From positions 57,501-121,500 of the forward strand of contig WPIO01000167.1 in assembly GCA_009760855.2 (NCBI GenBank): 64,000 bases of DNA, given 5' to 3'. Shown one piece after another: positions 34,630 through 47,400 of the stretch (within the stretch, counting starts at the first letter, position 1; every line of letters starts with the position of its first letter). The DNA is from Cristatella mucedo (Eukaryota; Bryozoa; Phylactolaemata; Cristatellidae). The notes beneath the pieces are model-generated. The model did not search any database, was not told the DNA's origin, and saw nothing but the letters and a program-made list of their open reading frames with translations. Made by a program: the position numbers and the translations under genes.

Positions 34630-35745
34630 CGTGTGGTGTTCTCGTCTACCTGTACCTTTGCTTCGATCCCTCCCAGCCTTCAAGCATCTCAAATTCACTC
34701 AACTCACTTGCTGCATGTATTGATGATATCCACACATGGATGGCAGCAAATTTTCTAAAACTTAATGACGATAAAACTAACTTACTAGTTTTGGGCGAAC
34801 CATGCGTGATTCAAACTGACTGTGAAGCTGAAACTCAAACTTTGCTCTGCCAACAAATCTCCAGTTGAATCAGCTCGAAATCTAGTTGTCATATTCCAAA
34901 GCTACCTATCGTTAGACGACCAAATCAGCTCCACAGTCGAATCTGCCTATTTTCAGCTTCATAGCATTGCTATAATTCGTGCTTGTTTAGATAAGGATAC
35001 CACATCTAAGTTGGTCTAGGCATTCGTGACATCCCGTCTCGACTTCTGCAACTCACTGCTCGCTAGCCTACGGGCGTGTGTGATCAGGCGATTGCAGCTG
35101 GTGCAAAACTCTGCAGCTAGGCTTGTCTGTCGTGAGCGTCGCAGTTGCCACTTTACTCCACTTCTCGCCGACCGGCACTGGCTACCAGTCAAACAACGGA
35201 TTGACTTCAAGGTTTTGTCGCTCACTTTTAAGTTACTTCATTCTTTGGCTCTAGCCTATCTCTCAGATATACTCCCCCATCGGGCCAAGCATCGTATCAC
35301 CGGCTTTTCGGAATCCGACAGTCTGTAAATACCCGTACAAACCTTAAATTCTTTGGAGACCGTGCATTTAGTTCGTATGCTTCCAAAGCCTGGAACTCCC
35401 TCCCGACTGGCGTCAGAACACCCCTGACCTGACCACATTTAAAATGAATTTAAGAACACACCTATTTAGAACAGCATTTAGTGGGTCCCTGTGATTTGTC
35501 CTTGATGTGCTTATGCATGCTGACACTGGGCATGCTGCCACTAAACACATTTGCATGGTGATCCTCTGCATGTCACTACTAACTATGTTATCAATTTTGT
35601 TTGTTTTTCAAGCATGCTTTCACTCACCATTCAATTCCATTTCCCTTTGCAGCAAATTTAAAGCACCATAGAGAGAGATTAAGTTCTCTGAGGGTGCTCT
35701 TATCAAGTGCATTAATATTATTACTATTATTATTATTCAAAACAG
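34630..35745 (+). mobile_element. LINE-A 3' half
   Basis: Starts just after the reverse-transcriptase active-site region (LYLCFDPSQPSS, then ANFLKLNDDKTNLLVLG). It continues with ARNLVVIFQSYLSLDDQISS, SRLDFCNSLLASLRACVIR and DRHWLPVKQRIDFK. A frameshift near 35325 separates the end (NSLPTGVRT...). The 3' UTR and tail are typical (GAGATTAAGTTCTCTGAGGG ... ATTATT). The copy is dead but recognisable. Confidence 0.8.
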
Positions 35746-36044
35746 TGGGCATACTCCTTCTACTGTTAGCTCTACCCTATATCAACAGTCCTCAGACCAG
35801 TAGGCACACTCCTTGTGCTGCTTGCTTTACCCATATGAACAGAAATATTAATGTCATCACTTGAATTGATATATGGTTTGAGAGAGTTTAGGAAAGCAGA
35901 AAAACCAAACTGTCTACGACTACGTTTTACCGTCAGGCTTTCACCGCATGGAAGCAGGAGATTTCTAAACGGAAGTTGAATGAACACTGCTGTCTACCTT
36001 GGCGACAGGGTAAACTCAATGCTTCCCTTTTCGACATTCGATCC

Positions 36045-36990
36045 TAGATATCGTAAACTTCTTGAAACTAAATGGCGATAAAACTGAACTGCTGCTACTT
36101 GGACACCCTAGGCGTGTAGCAGGATTAAAAGGCTGTACTCTTCTAATAGATATTGCTGTTGTGCGACCATCACCACGTGCTAGAAATGTAGGTGTAGTTT
36201 TTGAAAGCTACCTAAATGTTAAAGCTTCATTCAGAAGACTGCTTCTACAGCTGGCCATCACGACCGATCCCCATCAAAGATTAGGGGCTGTCATCCACAG
36301 TGGCTTGCAAAACATATAACTAGCTCCATAGTTCTGTCTCGGCTTGATTATTGCTCTTCACTTTTGGCTGGGCTAGCAAAATAAGTAACTGGGCCACTGC
36401 AGCTGGCTGTGAATGTGGCTGCAAGGTTAGTTTTCAAGTCTTAGAGGTTAGACCACGTGTCTCCTGTGCTAAAAGAGCTAGGATGGCTTAGCTTGATTGA
36501 CGGATAGAGAGCCAAGTTCTTGGATTGACCCACAAAGCCTGACACGGCTCGGCTCCTCCGTACCTTGAAGAACTGCTGAATTGGTTTCAGTCTCATAGTG
36601 TCCTCAGGTACTGCATAGACAATAAATTAACTGTCTCATTCCTTTGCCTAAATACCGTTAGCGATAGAAGCTTGATCTCTGCAGGTCTCAAAGTGTGGAA
36701 CTGGCATCCACAAGTCATACACAACGACAACGACTCTCCTGCTGCCGGGCTATGCTATGGCTCAACCTTTCTAGCAATCCTGAGCTGCTACTTGTATGCT
36801 ACTCACCACCTAACCGCTCTCCTCACTCGGCTATGCTTCCCACTTTCTCTTTGTTGCGTGAGATTAAATCTATTGGTTACGGAATGCGTACCGAAAGCCG
36901 CTTAGGCTGTGACTGGGCTATAGAAAACTCTCCTACTTAACACCCACATAGTCTGTATAGCTATGTGGAGTTATAGAGGGAGATAAATTG
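36045..36990 (+). mobile_element. LINE-B 3' half
   Basis: FLKLNGDKTELLLLGHPRRV, then VRPSPRARNVGVVFES and LVLSRLDY-like motifs. It continues with APPYLEELLNWFQ, SAGLKVWNWH and LLREIKSIGYGMRTESRLG. The end is GTGGAGTTATAGAGGGAGAT plus an ACATT-like tail. Several stops and frameshifts. Confidence 0.75.
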
Positions 36991-36999
36991 CATTACACC

Positions 37000-37550
37000 A
37001 CTGTTGTGGCAGCAGTATCGTCGAAAAAAATGATACCGACAAGTCCTAAAGTGAGGTCTGTGCTGCATCAAGAAACGGTGAACCCCTTCACCCTGCTCCA
37101 CATTGCCGACCTTACCCGAAACGCCCACATCCAGTCCTCGTTCAGAGATGCTCGGTATAATTTCCTGCTTTTTGGATAGAGCAGCGAGGCTTTGGCTTCC
37201 TACGTCACTTTGTTATGGACTTCTCAGACGTCACTGGAAAGCTTCGTCACAATCGTCTGGCTGCAGCGAGGCAGCCTCATTTGATGCGCCACCTCATCGA
37301 CGAGCTTATACATCCATGTGGGTACATTATGCCTGTGTCGTGAATTTTTATCTGCACTTTGAAACCGCAGCGGTTCTTTCTACCTAGCGAACAGATAGCA
37401 CCGATTCACGCTGCTGCACATCACTCCTAAAAAATTTCACGATACAAGAGCTAGTAGCAAGGGGGCACTTTTTTCCATTACCCGTAAGCCCTAATGTACT
37501 GTATAATAATGCACGTTGGGCAGTGCTGGTGTGCTCGGGAAAAAACACCA
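37000..37550. other. No confident gene
   Basis: Short open frames at 36988-37387 have no recognisable domain. Confidence 0.3.
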
Positions 37551-37554
37551 TCTA

Positions 37555-37620
37555 TCTCTCTCTCTCTCTCTCTCTCTCTCCCTCTCTCTCTCTCTCTCCC
37601 CCCTCTCTCTCTCTCTCTGG
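37555..37620. repeat. (CT)n microsatellite
   Basis: CT run with two short C tracts. Confidence 0.9.
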
Positions 37621-37649
37621 GTCCCGCCATACGATGAAAGCCAAGTCTT

Positions 37650-37805
37650 GTTGTGCCGTTATGGCACACTAGGTAAGGCAGTCGCTTTTCACGACCTTGG
37701 TCTTGATGTCATAGGTTTGAATGCTACGGTGGGCGATCCTTTATCACCATGGCAAGAGGGGTGATAGCCGTAAAGGCTCTTCTGTCGCTATGCAAAAAGA
37801 CTTTT
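37650..37805 (+). mobile_element. tRNA-derived SINE
   Basis: ATGGCACACTAGGTAAGGCA head, B-box-like CATAGGTTTGAATGCTACGG, body GGTGATAGCCGTAAAGGCTC and TTCTGTCGCTATGCAAAAAG. Confidence 0.65.
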
Positions 37806-37809
37806 AACT

Positions 37810-38400
37810 ATGCTAATATTTAAATTTTAATATTAAATTTAAAGCAAATCAGCACTACTACATAGCAGCTACTAATGCCAATAAAATGCAAAGTGAAAGC
37901 ACTGAGTAAATGGTTCTTATGGTTACGGTTGATACCAGGTAACATTGGTCGTGTCTGCGTCGTTCTTTTTTATGTCCAATTTGTGATTCGACGGATGAGT
38001 GATACAAGGTATTCAACTACTGATCGGTTCGCAAGCCGTTGATCTGCAAACTAAAAGTACTAGGACAGCAACCGGGAAGACAAATCTGCCATAGGGTTGG
38101 AGCCAAATTCGGACGTCGAACTATCAGATCGCTTGCAGTAGATTTTACTTAATCGTGGACTCGTTGTCATTCATCCCTTATTATAGATTCGTCCTAATGC
38201 ATTATAGCAAGCCAGTTCAAAAATAAGAATATTTTAAAATGGCTAAAGACTGATACGATGAAATCGCATGTTGATTGGTTACAAAGCGAGTGCCTCCTGA
38301 AGTTTTGGCCACGTTAGCTCCGTTAGATTAGATTGAAAGCATCGTTGCCAGCTTAGAATTCGATTCATCTTAATCTTTTCTATTTTTGAAGAGAAGATAT
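37810..38400. other. Upstream of TRIM gene
   Basis: AT-rich, contrasting with the GC-rich exon that follows. It would contain the TRIM promoter and 5' UTR, but no TATA box or start site can be assigned with confidence. Confidence 0.3.
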
Positions 38401-38413
38401 TACAGACCGAGGC

Positions 38414-41400
38414 ATGCAGTCTCGTAGAGTCGGTCGGCTGGAAGACGTACTGTCTTGCTGCGCCTGCTCAAAGCAGCTGAGAGAACCGATGCTTCTCGGC
38501 TGCTTGCACAACTGCTGCAAGAGATGCTTGGGCGATTCCGAATCGTCAGCAGCAGCCGGCTTTCAGTGCCCAGCCTGCCTGCGAACGACTGCCCGCGAGG
38601 ACATTCGAGCGAACGCATTCCTAGCCGGCCAGATGGCCAGCACTCTAAAGCTCGTGGGCTTGGCCGACAGGCACCCGGGCCGCCACGGAGCCGATGCTGG
38701 CTCGGCGAATGCAGCAGCAAGTGCCACAGAGCAGCAGTTCAAGAGCTCGAAGCACCACTGCTTCCCTTCTTGTGGTGGCGGCTCAACGTCGCTGCTGCAT
38801 GACGATGAGACGCTGGCAGCATCGCCTTCAATGTGCCCACTGCACGAGCGGCTCATGGAGCTCGCCTGCTTCAGCTGCGACGTGGTGCTGTGCGTCGCCT
38901 GTGCCGGCACTTGCCTTAGGGAAGCTCACCGGCTGCGGCTGGTGGACGACCCGGACGCTGTCGAGCGCTTCCGACACGCAGCCAGCGACGTTCGGTCAAC
39001 GCTTGGCGTGCTGGAGAGCAAGTTGGAGCGAGCGACAGCAGCCAATCAGCGAGAAGCTCGGCAGCAGCTTGAAGCAGAGCTGGCCGGTCACATCGACGTG
39101 CTAGAAGCGGCCAGAGGCGCGATCGTCACCGCTGCCGAAAGAGCTTACCTGGATGCTGAGGCTGCACTGAAATCGTGCTATGGCAAGCTGCTCGACAAGG
39201 CCTCACGTCGAAGCGACGTGGCCTGCTCGCTGGAGGCAGAAGTGGGTCACGCTCTGAGCTACTGCCGAAGCCTGCTGCAGTCGGGCGACCGCGGCTCGTT
39301 GTACAACCAGCAGAAGTCGCTGCTGCTGCACATGCGGCACTTGGCCGAGGAGCTGGACACAGCCCAGGAGCTCGGCGCTGCAGCCCAGCGCGTGCAGCTC
39401 GCCAATCGGTTGCCGAATGACGTCGAAGCCGAAGTGAGGGCTTGGTTCGGCGTACCTCAGCTGCTCTCAGGTAGTTACTGGCAATATTCGTCGAGTGACT
39501 TGCCACAGCTCTGTCTTTCAATATCCGCCGATCCTTCAATTTTTAAAACGGGATTGAAGTGTCTCGTATGCTCACATTCTTCGGCTTAAAGATGGCTGTT
39601 TTTGTAGAAACGATTACGGAAGACGAGCATGACCTTCTCGACACTGGCATGCTTAGTAAGTCTTCGTTTGACCTACACCTTTCATGTGCCCTCTTTATCT
39701 GTAAGCCTCAAGGTAATGTTTCTAGCGAAATTTGTGAGAGCATGTATGTCCGATACAGTCAAACTCTATGCATAATTTTTAAACTGAATGCAATTTATGA
39801 GAAGACCTACCGAGTCCGTCGTTAAAAGTTTTTAATTTAAAATTACGTAAAAGCAGGGCATACTTTAAATAAAACCAAGCAACAAAGTACAGCTATCAGT
39901 CATTTGAAGACTAACTTATAAATTTTAAGTACTTATTATAAACTTGTAATGGGTATTGCATGAAACTATGTGGCGTTATGGTTGTAAGCATATGTCAGAA
40001 AAGCTCGAAGCCAATGCACCACAAGAAATAAATGATCTGATAGCATTTTCTTGCTGACGGCGACCTTAAAACCATTCTCGATTTTTTTTCAGAGACCTCT
40101 ATTGAGAACAGAACAATAATAAGAGATTTGTGTGGTTCCCTAGCACGTTGATTAGTCTTGTAGGCACTTACTTGTATGTCCTCAAAGGAACCAGCCCATT
40201 GGCTCATGTTAAACTTTCAGTCAGCAAGAATAGGCTACAAAAGGAAAATTCACACGGAATCAGCGAACGCTGATGAATACGTACGTCTACAACTCCGTTT
40301 TAAATTTCGTCAATTCAGGGGATATCATAAGGTGAGCTGGGAGTGAGTGAGCCAGGGGTTGGGAGTCAACGCACTAACGGCACGGTCTCCCAAGGATTTG
40401 AATTTCAGACGAGGTGCAGCTGATTGGATTCAGGAATAAAGATGGATGTTCGGGGCTTATCCTGGTGCTGGTTGAGGAGTAGTTATGATAGATTAGCGAC
40501 AGCTGGAGAGGGAAGCGATCAAAAAGTGATTGTCAGATTTATGAAGCAGATTGGGCTGCAGGATGGGAAGCCAACGGTAGATTGGCAAAAAGTGGCATGA
40601 TGTGGCGATTTTGATGCTCAGGACGAACATATATATCTGCAAAGTCGTGCACCAAGTTTTAGTGCCTGATTGTACACGTCAGTAAACCAGCAAGTAGTGA
40701 CCAAGTAGGTAGGTCACAAATGCACGGACCAATGGAGATGTAATATCCCTGTGTCAACCAACCCAAATTTGAACGAAGTTAGGTAGCTCAAAAGTAGGCA
40801 GATTTGACTATGGAGTTGATTCAGTCGTCTAGTGAAAGTTCAAATTAAAAATTAACCCATTTATTTTGTGCTGTTGCAATGAGAGATATGCTGGCAGAGC
40901 TGATTTTGGACACTAACTGTGTCAACTTCCGAGTAGCTCTTAGTTTGCCCATTAAGAGTAAGTTAATATTATCATATTTAAACTAAATAAAATGTTTTGC
41001 CATTTTGGTGCGAATGTGAGTAAATAATGCAACAAGAGAATCAAGAGAGCTTGACACGATGTGATGCAATGAGGGATCGAATTATCATTAAAGCTGTCCA
41101 TCCTGTTAAAACGAATTAAAATTTAAATAAGCCCAGATTGTGGTTGGTGATAAAATCCCCAGGAGAGAGAGAGAGAATAATAGTTTGGAATAGAAGTAGA
41201 TCAAGCCCAGAGCTCACCGATACCTCGTAATTTGCGGCTCATCATAAGATTAATTTTGTTGACATCCATATTCTGCAATTTCTCATTGATGTAAGATTAA
41301 ACTATTATAGTGCATTGCCAATGATGCTCAGGTGATACGAGATGCATTCTACCAGTACCTAATGATTCAATATTATCAACCGCGGCTGAAAGACTCACAA

Positions 41401-44400
41401 ACAAGTAGGGATATTCTACATGAGTCTGCATTCCTGAGAGGATGTTTATGCACTCACAGAACTCGTGCAGTGAGGAGTGCTTTAATGGCAGTATGGAGAC
41501 GGGCGGGAGAGTTTCTTAAGTTTTCCTGGACGAGTAAAAAGTTCACGATAAGCAACTATCAATTGCCTTTGATAATGCCATACAAACGAGGCATGAAGCT
41601 GAGGAGACATTTTACATGACATCTATGCTAGGGAGTTTATTTTCTATATACCTATGAAGGAGAAATTTGGGTTCACCGGTTTTGTTTAGCGATCTATTAT
41701 ATTTCTAAAAGCTGGATAGGAACTTCAAGGTGACTTTGTCACCCAGCGGATAGAAATTATTTGAAATATAGATATAAAAAACTGGATGTACAGAGGTAGG
41801 TGGTGATGCTACGAAGGAGAGGGAATATTTTATCCACGCTGAAGAAAAACAGCTAATGATAAAGTCTACTTATCGCCTCACGGACGTGCCTGGTAAGGTG
41901 CTTACCTATTATTAGTGAAAGAGACTTTTGAAGGACAAAATAAAACTCTCGGTCTGTGCCTGTGAAGGCCCGTGATTTTTTGAATGATTTGAACCTGCCC
42001 TAAAGTTAATAACATTAACACGATCTTCAATGAAACTCGCACGCTAATTGTTGACCAGTCGGGTTTGACATTGTGTAAGCTATCTTAAGTTAAATCTCAG
42101 TAGTCCTTGCTAGCTTGATGTCTGAAGTAAACCATAAGCAGCAGGAGGGCGCACATAATGCTAGGTGAGATATAGAAATCTCGTCCATGAAATCGGCTTG
42201 TGACGTATTATATAGTTCTAACAGTGGTGGCAGGTCTGGGGCAAAGGATAAAGTAGCATTAACTTAGAGGTATTTTTTGGGGGACAGAATTAATTGAAAT
42301 GGACTTTAGGCTTCACAAATTTTAGATGGTTTTATTTTCTTAAGGATAATAGAAAGTGTGACTTAAACATTGAAAATTTAAACATTGACATTGAAAAATT
42401 GATAACTATATGATTCTATAAAAAAATAGCAGAACAAATTTCCATTGTCTCTGACCATAATTTTGAATCTTGCTTTATATATCAGCAACATGGAAAATTG
42501 AATTAAAGTACAGAAACTCGTAAGAGGCACTTATATTATAGCAATAAATTGTAACACATCTGATACGAAACATGCATGGTTTCTCAAACTAAGTCTTCGT
42601 TTGACCTGCACCCTTCATGTGCCCTCTTTATCTGTAAGCCTCAAGGTAATGTTTCCAGTGACATTTGTGAGAGCCTGTACGTCCAATACAATCAAACTCT
42701 ATGCATAATTTTCAAACTGAATGCAATTTATGAGAAGACCTACCGAGTCCGTCGTTAAAATTTTTTAATAGAAGTAGATACAAAAAAGTCAATATATGAT
42801 TAGAATAATCTGAGGTAAAAGGAAGACTTTATAGCTACACATGGTAGACGGCTGTTACGGTTGGTATTAGGACGAAGGAATGATTCAAAAGAAGCAGTTT
42901 GTAAGACTGTAACCTATGAATTGTCTGCTAGCTACTTCAAATTATGTCCAGTCTTTAATAGCTGCAGTGCTCTCAGTTTCGATTTCTCTCGGGTATAAAT
43001 GGAAAAGAAGTTTGAATAAGTTGCTAGTGTCCATTACGGTTTAGAAGTTGCATTTTTAGCCATGTGCCAAGTGTCGTAAGCAACGGATTCAGTTTGGTCC
43101 TCAGGAATCGCGTGGAGAATCCTGGTGTTGTAGTACAGGCTAAAAGTGCTTTACAAACTAATTCCGGAGTTATAGAGGCCTAGTAACATCTAAGGTTAGT
43201 AGATCATCTGCAGTGGTTACGGATTAAGCTTGCTGGATATTTCTCAAAATAATGCTGGACATATTGGTTGTCTACTAAAGGTCAGCATTACCACGGCTGG
43301 ACTTTGTTTTGTAACATTCTCATTCACAGTGGCCTAGCAGAGGCATCAACAATCCTACCGAACGCCATTGCAAGTACGAGCGGACCGAGTAGGAGTAACA
43401 GCAGCCTGCCCTAGTGTCGGAGCGTAGGCAGCAAGCCCAAGCATAGAATGCGCATAATAAGCAGCTTAGTGAAGAAGCATGCCCTGACTTTAGCCCACCG
43501 GTAGAGTTCTCGTACTTTACGACCCAGGTCGTGGTATTGAGTCATACATCAGTCAATTTCGTATCGCCACTGCAAGGATTGCTATAGCCGTTAAGGCTCT
43601 GCTGCCACCGTGCAAAGGCGGTCATTTGATCATCTAACCTTTGGTTTCATTTTTCTGTCCGTAAAACTTCATTTCTTGATTATTTTTTTAAGAAAAATCT
43701 CCGTGTCAGTTTCCGTAATGAAGATATTAAAAAGAATTTAACTCTAGGTGAGAATTTAATGACCGTCTTGAAATGCAAGTAGGCCATGTTGCACAGTCTA
43801 TCTGCTTCCAAGTAGCCCACATACTCTTGTTGGGACGGATTTCACCAGTAAGCCTACAGATTATCGTGAGGATGCTGTGAGCAAGCATCCGAAACATTCA
43901 ATTATACTACTAAAAACTACATGATCGTTAGTATGCGACAGGAATGTTGTTTATTTTATGTGATTTGTGCCCTCAGATAGTAGCACTAGAGATCAATTCT
44001 GTATGGTTAAGTCAATAATAAAAATATCTTACTAGTTATGGGCAAAGCAAAAGAGATTCAGAAAATGAAAAGTTTAGAACTCAAAATAGGCTCTGTCAGC
44101 ATGTCTTCTGTTGAAAGTGTACGAAATATAGGCGTCATGTTGGACAGTGACTATTGATTAGATTACCATAAAAGCTCTAAAGTCAAGTCTGCCTACTTTC
44201 AGCTATGCAGCAATGCAAATGTTCCGGCTTGTTAAGACATAGATACTATGCACAAATCAGTTAATGCAGTTCTGACATCCAGTCTCGACTTCTGTAACTG
44301 ACTGCCTCTAATTCGTATGCTCCCAAATCCTGGAACTTACTTGCGAGTAGCGCCACGACATCCCATTACTCACCGAATTGAAGTACAAACTAAAAGCGCT

Positions 44401-47400
44401 TTTTATTAACGCAGCAGTTAGTGAGTCCTCTGGATTTTTTGCTGTAAGTCATAAGTGTGCTGATGCTGGGCACGATGCCACTAACCGTATTCCTATGCTG
44501 ACCCGGTGCACGTGACCTCTAATTTTGTTATGCTTGTTGTTGTTGAGCATTCTACCACTATTTTATTACGCTGCCTTCATGGCAAATTTAAAATGCCTAT
44601 ATACAAATTGAGTTCTGCAAAGTTGCTATAACAAATTTGTTTTTATTATTACAATGAAGTGGGTAGGCTCTTGAGCATAAGCAGCCATCCGAAAAATGAA
44701 AATCTCAAAAGTGTTGTGTTCGTTTACAGATTTTAATGTAGATTTTGATACTCTCCTACTGCCGACTATGGCTCATCATTTTCAGCGGTTCTGAGCTGCT
44801 ACTTCAATGCTACTGACTGCCTCAACTGCTCTCCTGACTCTTCTATGCTTTCTCCTGACTCTTCTATGCTTTCTCCAGACTCTTCTATGCTTCGAACTAT
44901 CTCTTTATTGCGTGAGACGTAGTCTGCTGGCTACCGAATACGTACTGAAAGCCGCTTAGGCTGTGAGTGGGCTATACAAAACTCTCCTGCGTGACATCCA
45001 CATGATTATTATGACTTTGTGGAGAGAAAGACGGGGATACATTACATTACATCCTTATATACATTACATTCAAGTATTATCAACTTGGTGTGTACACTAC
45101 TTAGTAAATACATATCCTTATCGGCATTGCCACGACGTGTTGCTCTCGATGAGAGCAATAAGTCTCACGTGAAGCTCTTCACCGAGGCGTAAAAGAAACT
45201 TATACATTCTTAAAGACTAAGCTGATTTATATAATTTTTCACATGCAAAGTTGGACTGTGTATCCCACAAGTTAGATAGGGGGTCGAAGCGTAATCAATA
45301 CTTACACCTGAGTAAGAGGAGCATATCATTCAGAGTAAGCCTGTTCGTAAGGCATTTTAAATAAATGAGTAAGAGTAAGATGCACTTGTATTTACATGTA
45401 AGATCTAAGATAAATGCGAGAAAGTGAGCTAAAGCCGAAGCTGATGCCCTGCTTAAAAATCCCTCGTTAATAAGTAAAAGGCAAATGCTAAAATTTCATC
45501 AAATATGGCAGTATAGAAGGATCGTCCAGTTGAGTGTCCACTTAAGATATTGATCCATTTTAGTCGCAATCTGTAGAGACGAAAAGCCTAACGAAGATAC
45601 ACAGGTATTGGGACGTCGGTACTAGCAAGTTGCAGACGCCCCTAACCGTGACTTAATCTCAACTTAAGACAATCGGAATGCCATATTGCCCAACACCAAA
45701 ACCTTTCTAATGTACGAGCTTTTCATTTGAATCTACAAAATACCTTCATCTTCTCTTTTATGAACTCTCTGTCACTCGGCTCTCCAGCCGTAATGGCTCT
45801 CTAAGTAAAGCGCTTGATTTGCACGACCTAGGCACCAAAGCCGAGGGTTTGAATCCTGTGGTGGGCGATTCTCAATGGCCGCAGCAAGCGGAGGAGATAG
45901 CCATAAAGTCTCTTCTGTCCCTTTACAGAAGACGCTGTTAAATCAGCTAGAATTCTTTATCGCTTGCTACCTCATATCTGTTTCAGTTTCACTACTTTAA
46001 ACTCTTTATCAGTCAGTTTTCCCGCATTCATCATGTGCTGCAGATATTGCACGCTGAGACGCCGAAATGTGTCCCTAAAACTCGCCAGCTATGCGAGCCG
46101 AGCCAAACAAATGTTAGCACTTCAGTTAGCACCATCGACGCTCAGGTTGAAGCCCGTATTGAATTAACACGGCAGTACATTTTCCAGAAGAACCCAACGA
46201 CCGTGTGAAGCTCAAGTGTGCGAGCGGCAGCAGGAGCATTATTAACTGCACCAGCCACGGTAACAGTAGGAGCAGCAACAGCAACCGTAACAATGGGAGC
46301 AGCAACAGCACCAGCAACCGTAACAGCAGCAGTAGCAACAGCACCAGCAACCGTAACAGCAGCAGTAGCAACAGCATCAGCAACCGTAACAGCAGCAGTA
46401 GCAGCACCGGCGACGAGAGCAAAGTCAATGCCAATGTCATCGGCAACGTCCAGAGCGAAAGCAACGACAGAAACGACACCGGTAGCAGTAGTAGCAGAAG
46501 CGATTTCGCAAAGCCTCGGAGTGAGGCCTCGAGGAGAGGCTCTGCAATTGGAGCCTTCCGTTTGCCGGATCAATTCTGGGACCTGGCCGTTAGCAAGGAA
46601 GGAACGCTCCTATTAGCTGGCCTGGAGCTCGGTCTTAGAGAGTACAGCATCGCCGGAATCTTGCTGAGCAGCTCGTCGCCTGCGAGAGCGGAGAAGGGAA
46701 TGTGCGACTGGGTGACATCCGTCGATGCGCTCCACGACGGGCGCGTGGTAGTGGACAAGGTGCTCTCTAACAAGGTGGTGCTGCTCAGGCGCAGCAGCAG
46801 AGAAGGAGCAGGCGACAGATCGGGTACAACCGCATGGGTAGAAGACAGAGTCGTCGCCAAGTGCAATACGTCGCAGTGCAGGCTGTCAGTCTACGAGGAC
46901 ATGGTGGCCTTGACCGAAGCCAGGCAATCGAAGCCGGCCGGCGGCGACTGCTGTGCAGCAGCTCTGCCGAGCCCACCGGGAAGCAAGCTGATGCTGCTGC
47001 GGCTGAGCGATAGCTCACAGCTGCTGCTGCTTGAGCTGCCGTACGACGTGCGCTGCACGGCGCTAACCGAACGCGTCGTGGTGGTGTCGGGCAGCGAGCT
47101 GGCACCATTGCCTCAGGGTAGTGGCGAAGCTGCAAGCCCTCAACTGCACGTGGTCTGCGGCTACAGCCTTCTCGGGAGTCGCGTGTGGCTGCTGCGTTTC
47201 CGGGATGCAGTGCAGGACATATGCACGAGCCCGTCGCTGCCGTTCGCTTTTCTCGCTCTCGGCAACATGAGCGAGCTGGTGGCCATGAATCCAAATGACG
47301 GCTGCTGCAAGGACTACGTCAGAAGCGGCGTCCGGCGTCCGTGGAAAGTGGCGCTTGGCGGCGGTGCTGCGGAAGTTCTTCTAGTGGTGTTGGAGAACGA

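Larger units (their letters stand above)
39471..46187 (+). other. 6.7-kb TRIM intron
   Basis: The intron is inferred from donor and acceptor phase agreement. It is AT-rich and holds two 175-base repeats (39658, 42588), a decayed LINE-A (40330), LINE-A and LINE-B fragments (44020-45057) and two SINEs. Stretches 41000-42570 and 42770-43480 and the part at 45060-45780 contain nothing else I can name. Confidence 0.65.

Noticed and set aside
38563-39539. Several 100-140 codon frames on both strands over TRIM exon 1
   Set aside because: GC-rich coding sequence leaves shadow frames open. Only the plus frame carries the RING and B-box cysteine/histidine patterns.
46126-46573. Leu-rich or Ala/Val-rich minus-strand membrane-like frames
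   Set aside because: They mirror the Ser/Asn minisatellite of TRIM exon 2. The plus frame has splice support and continues into a structured region.
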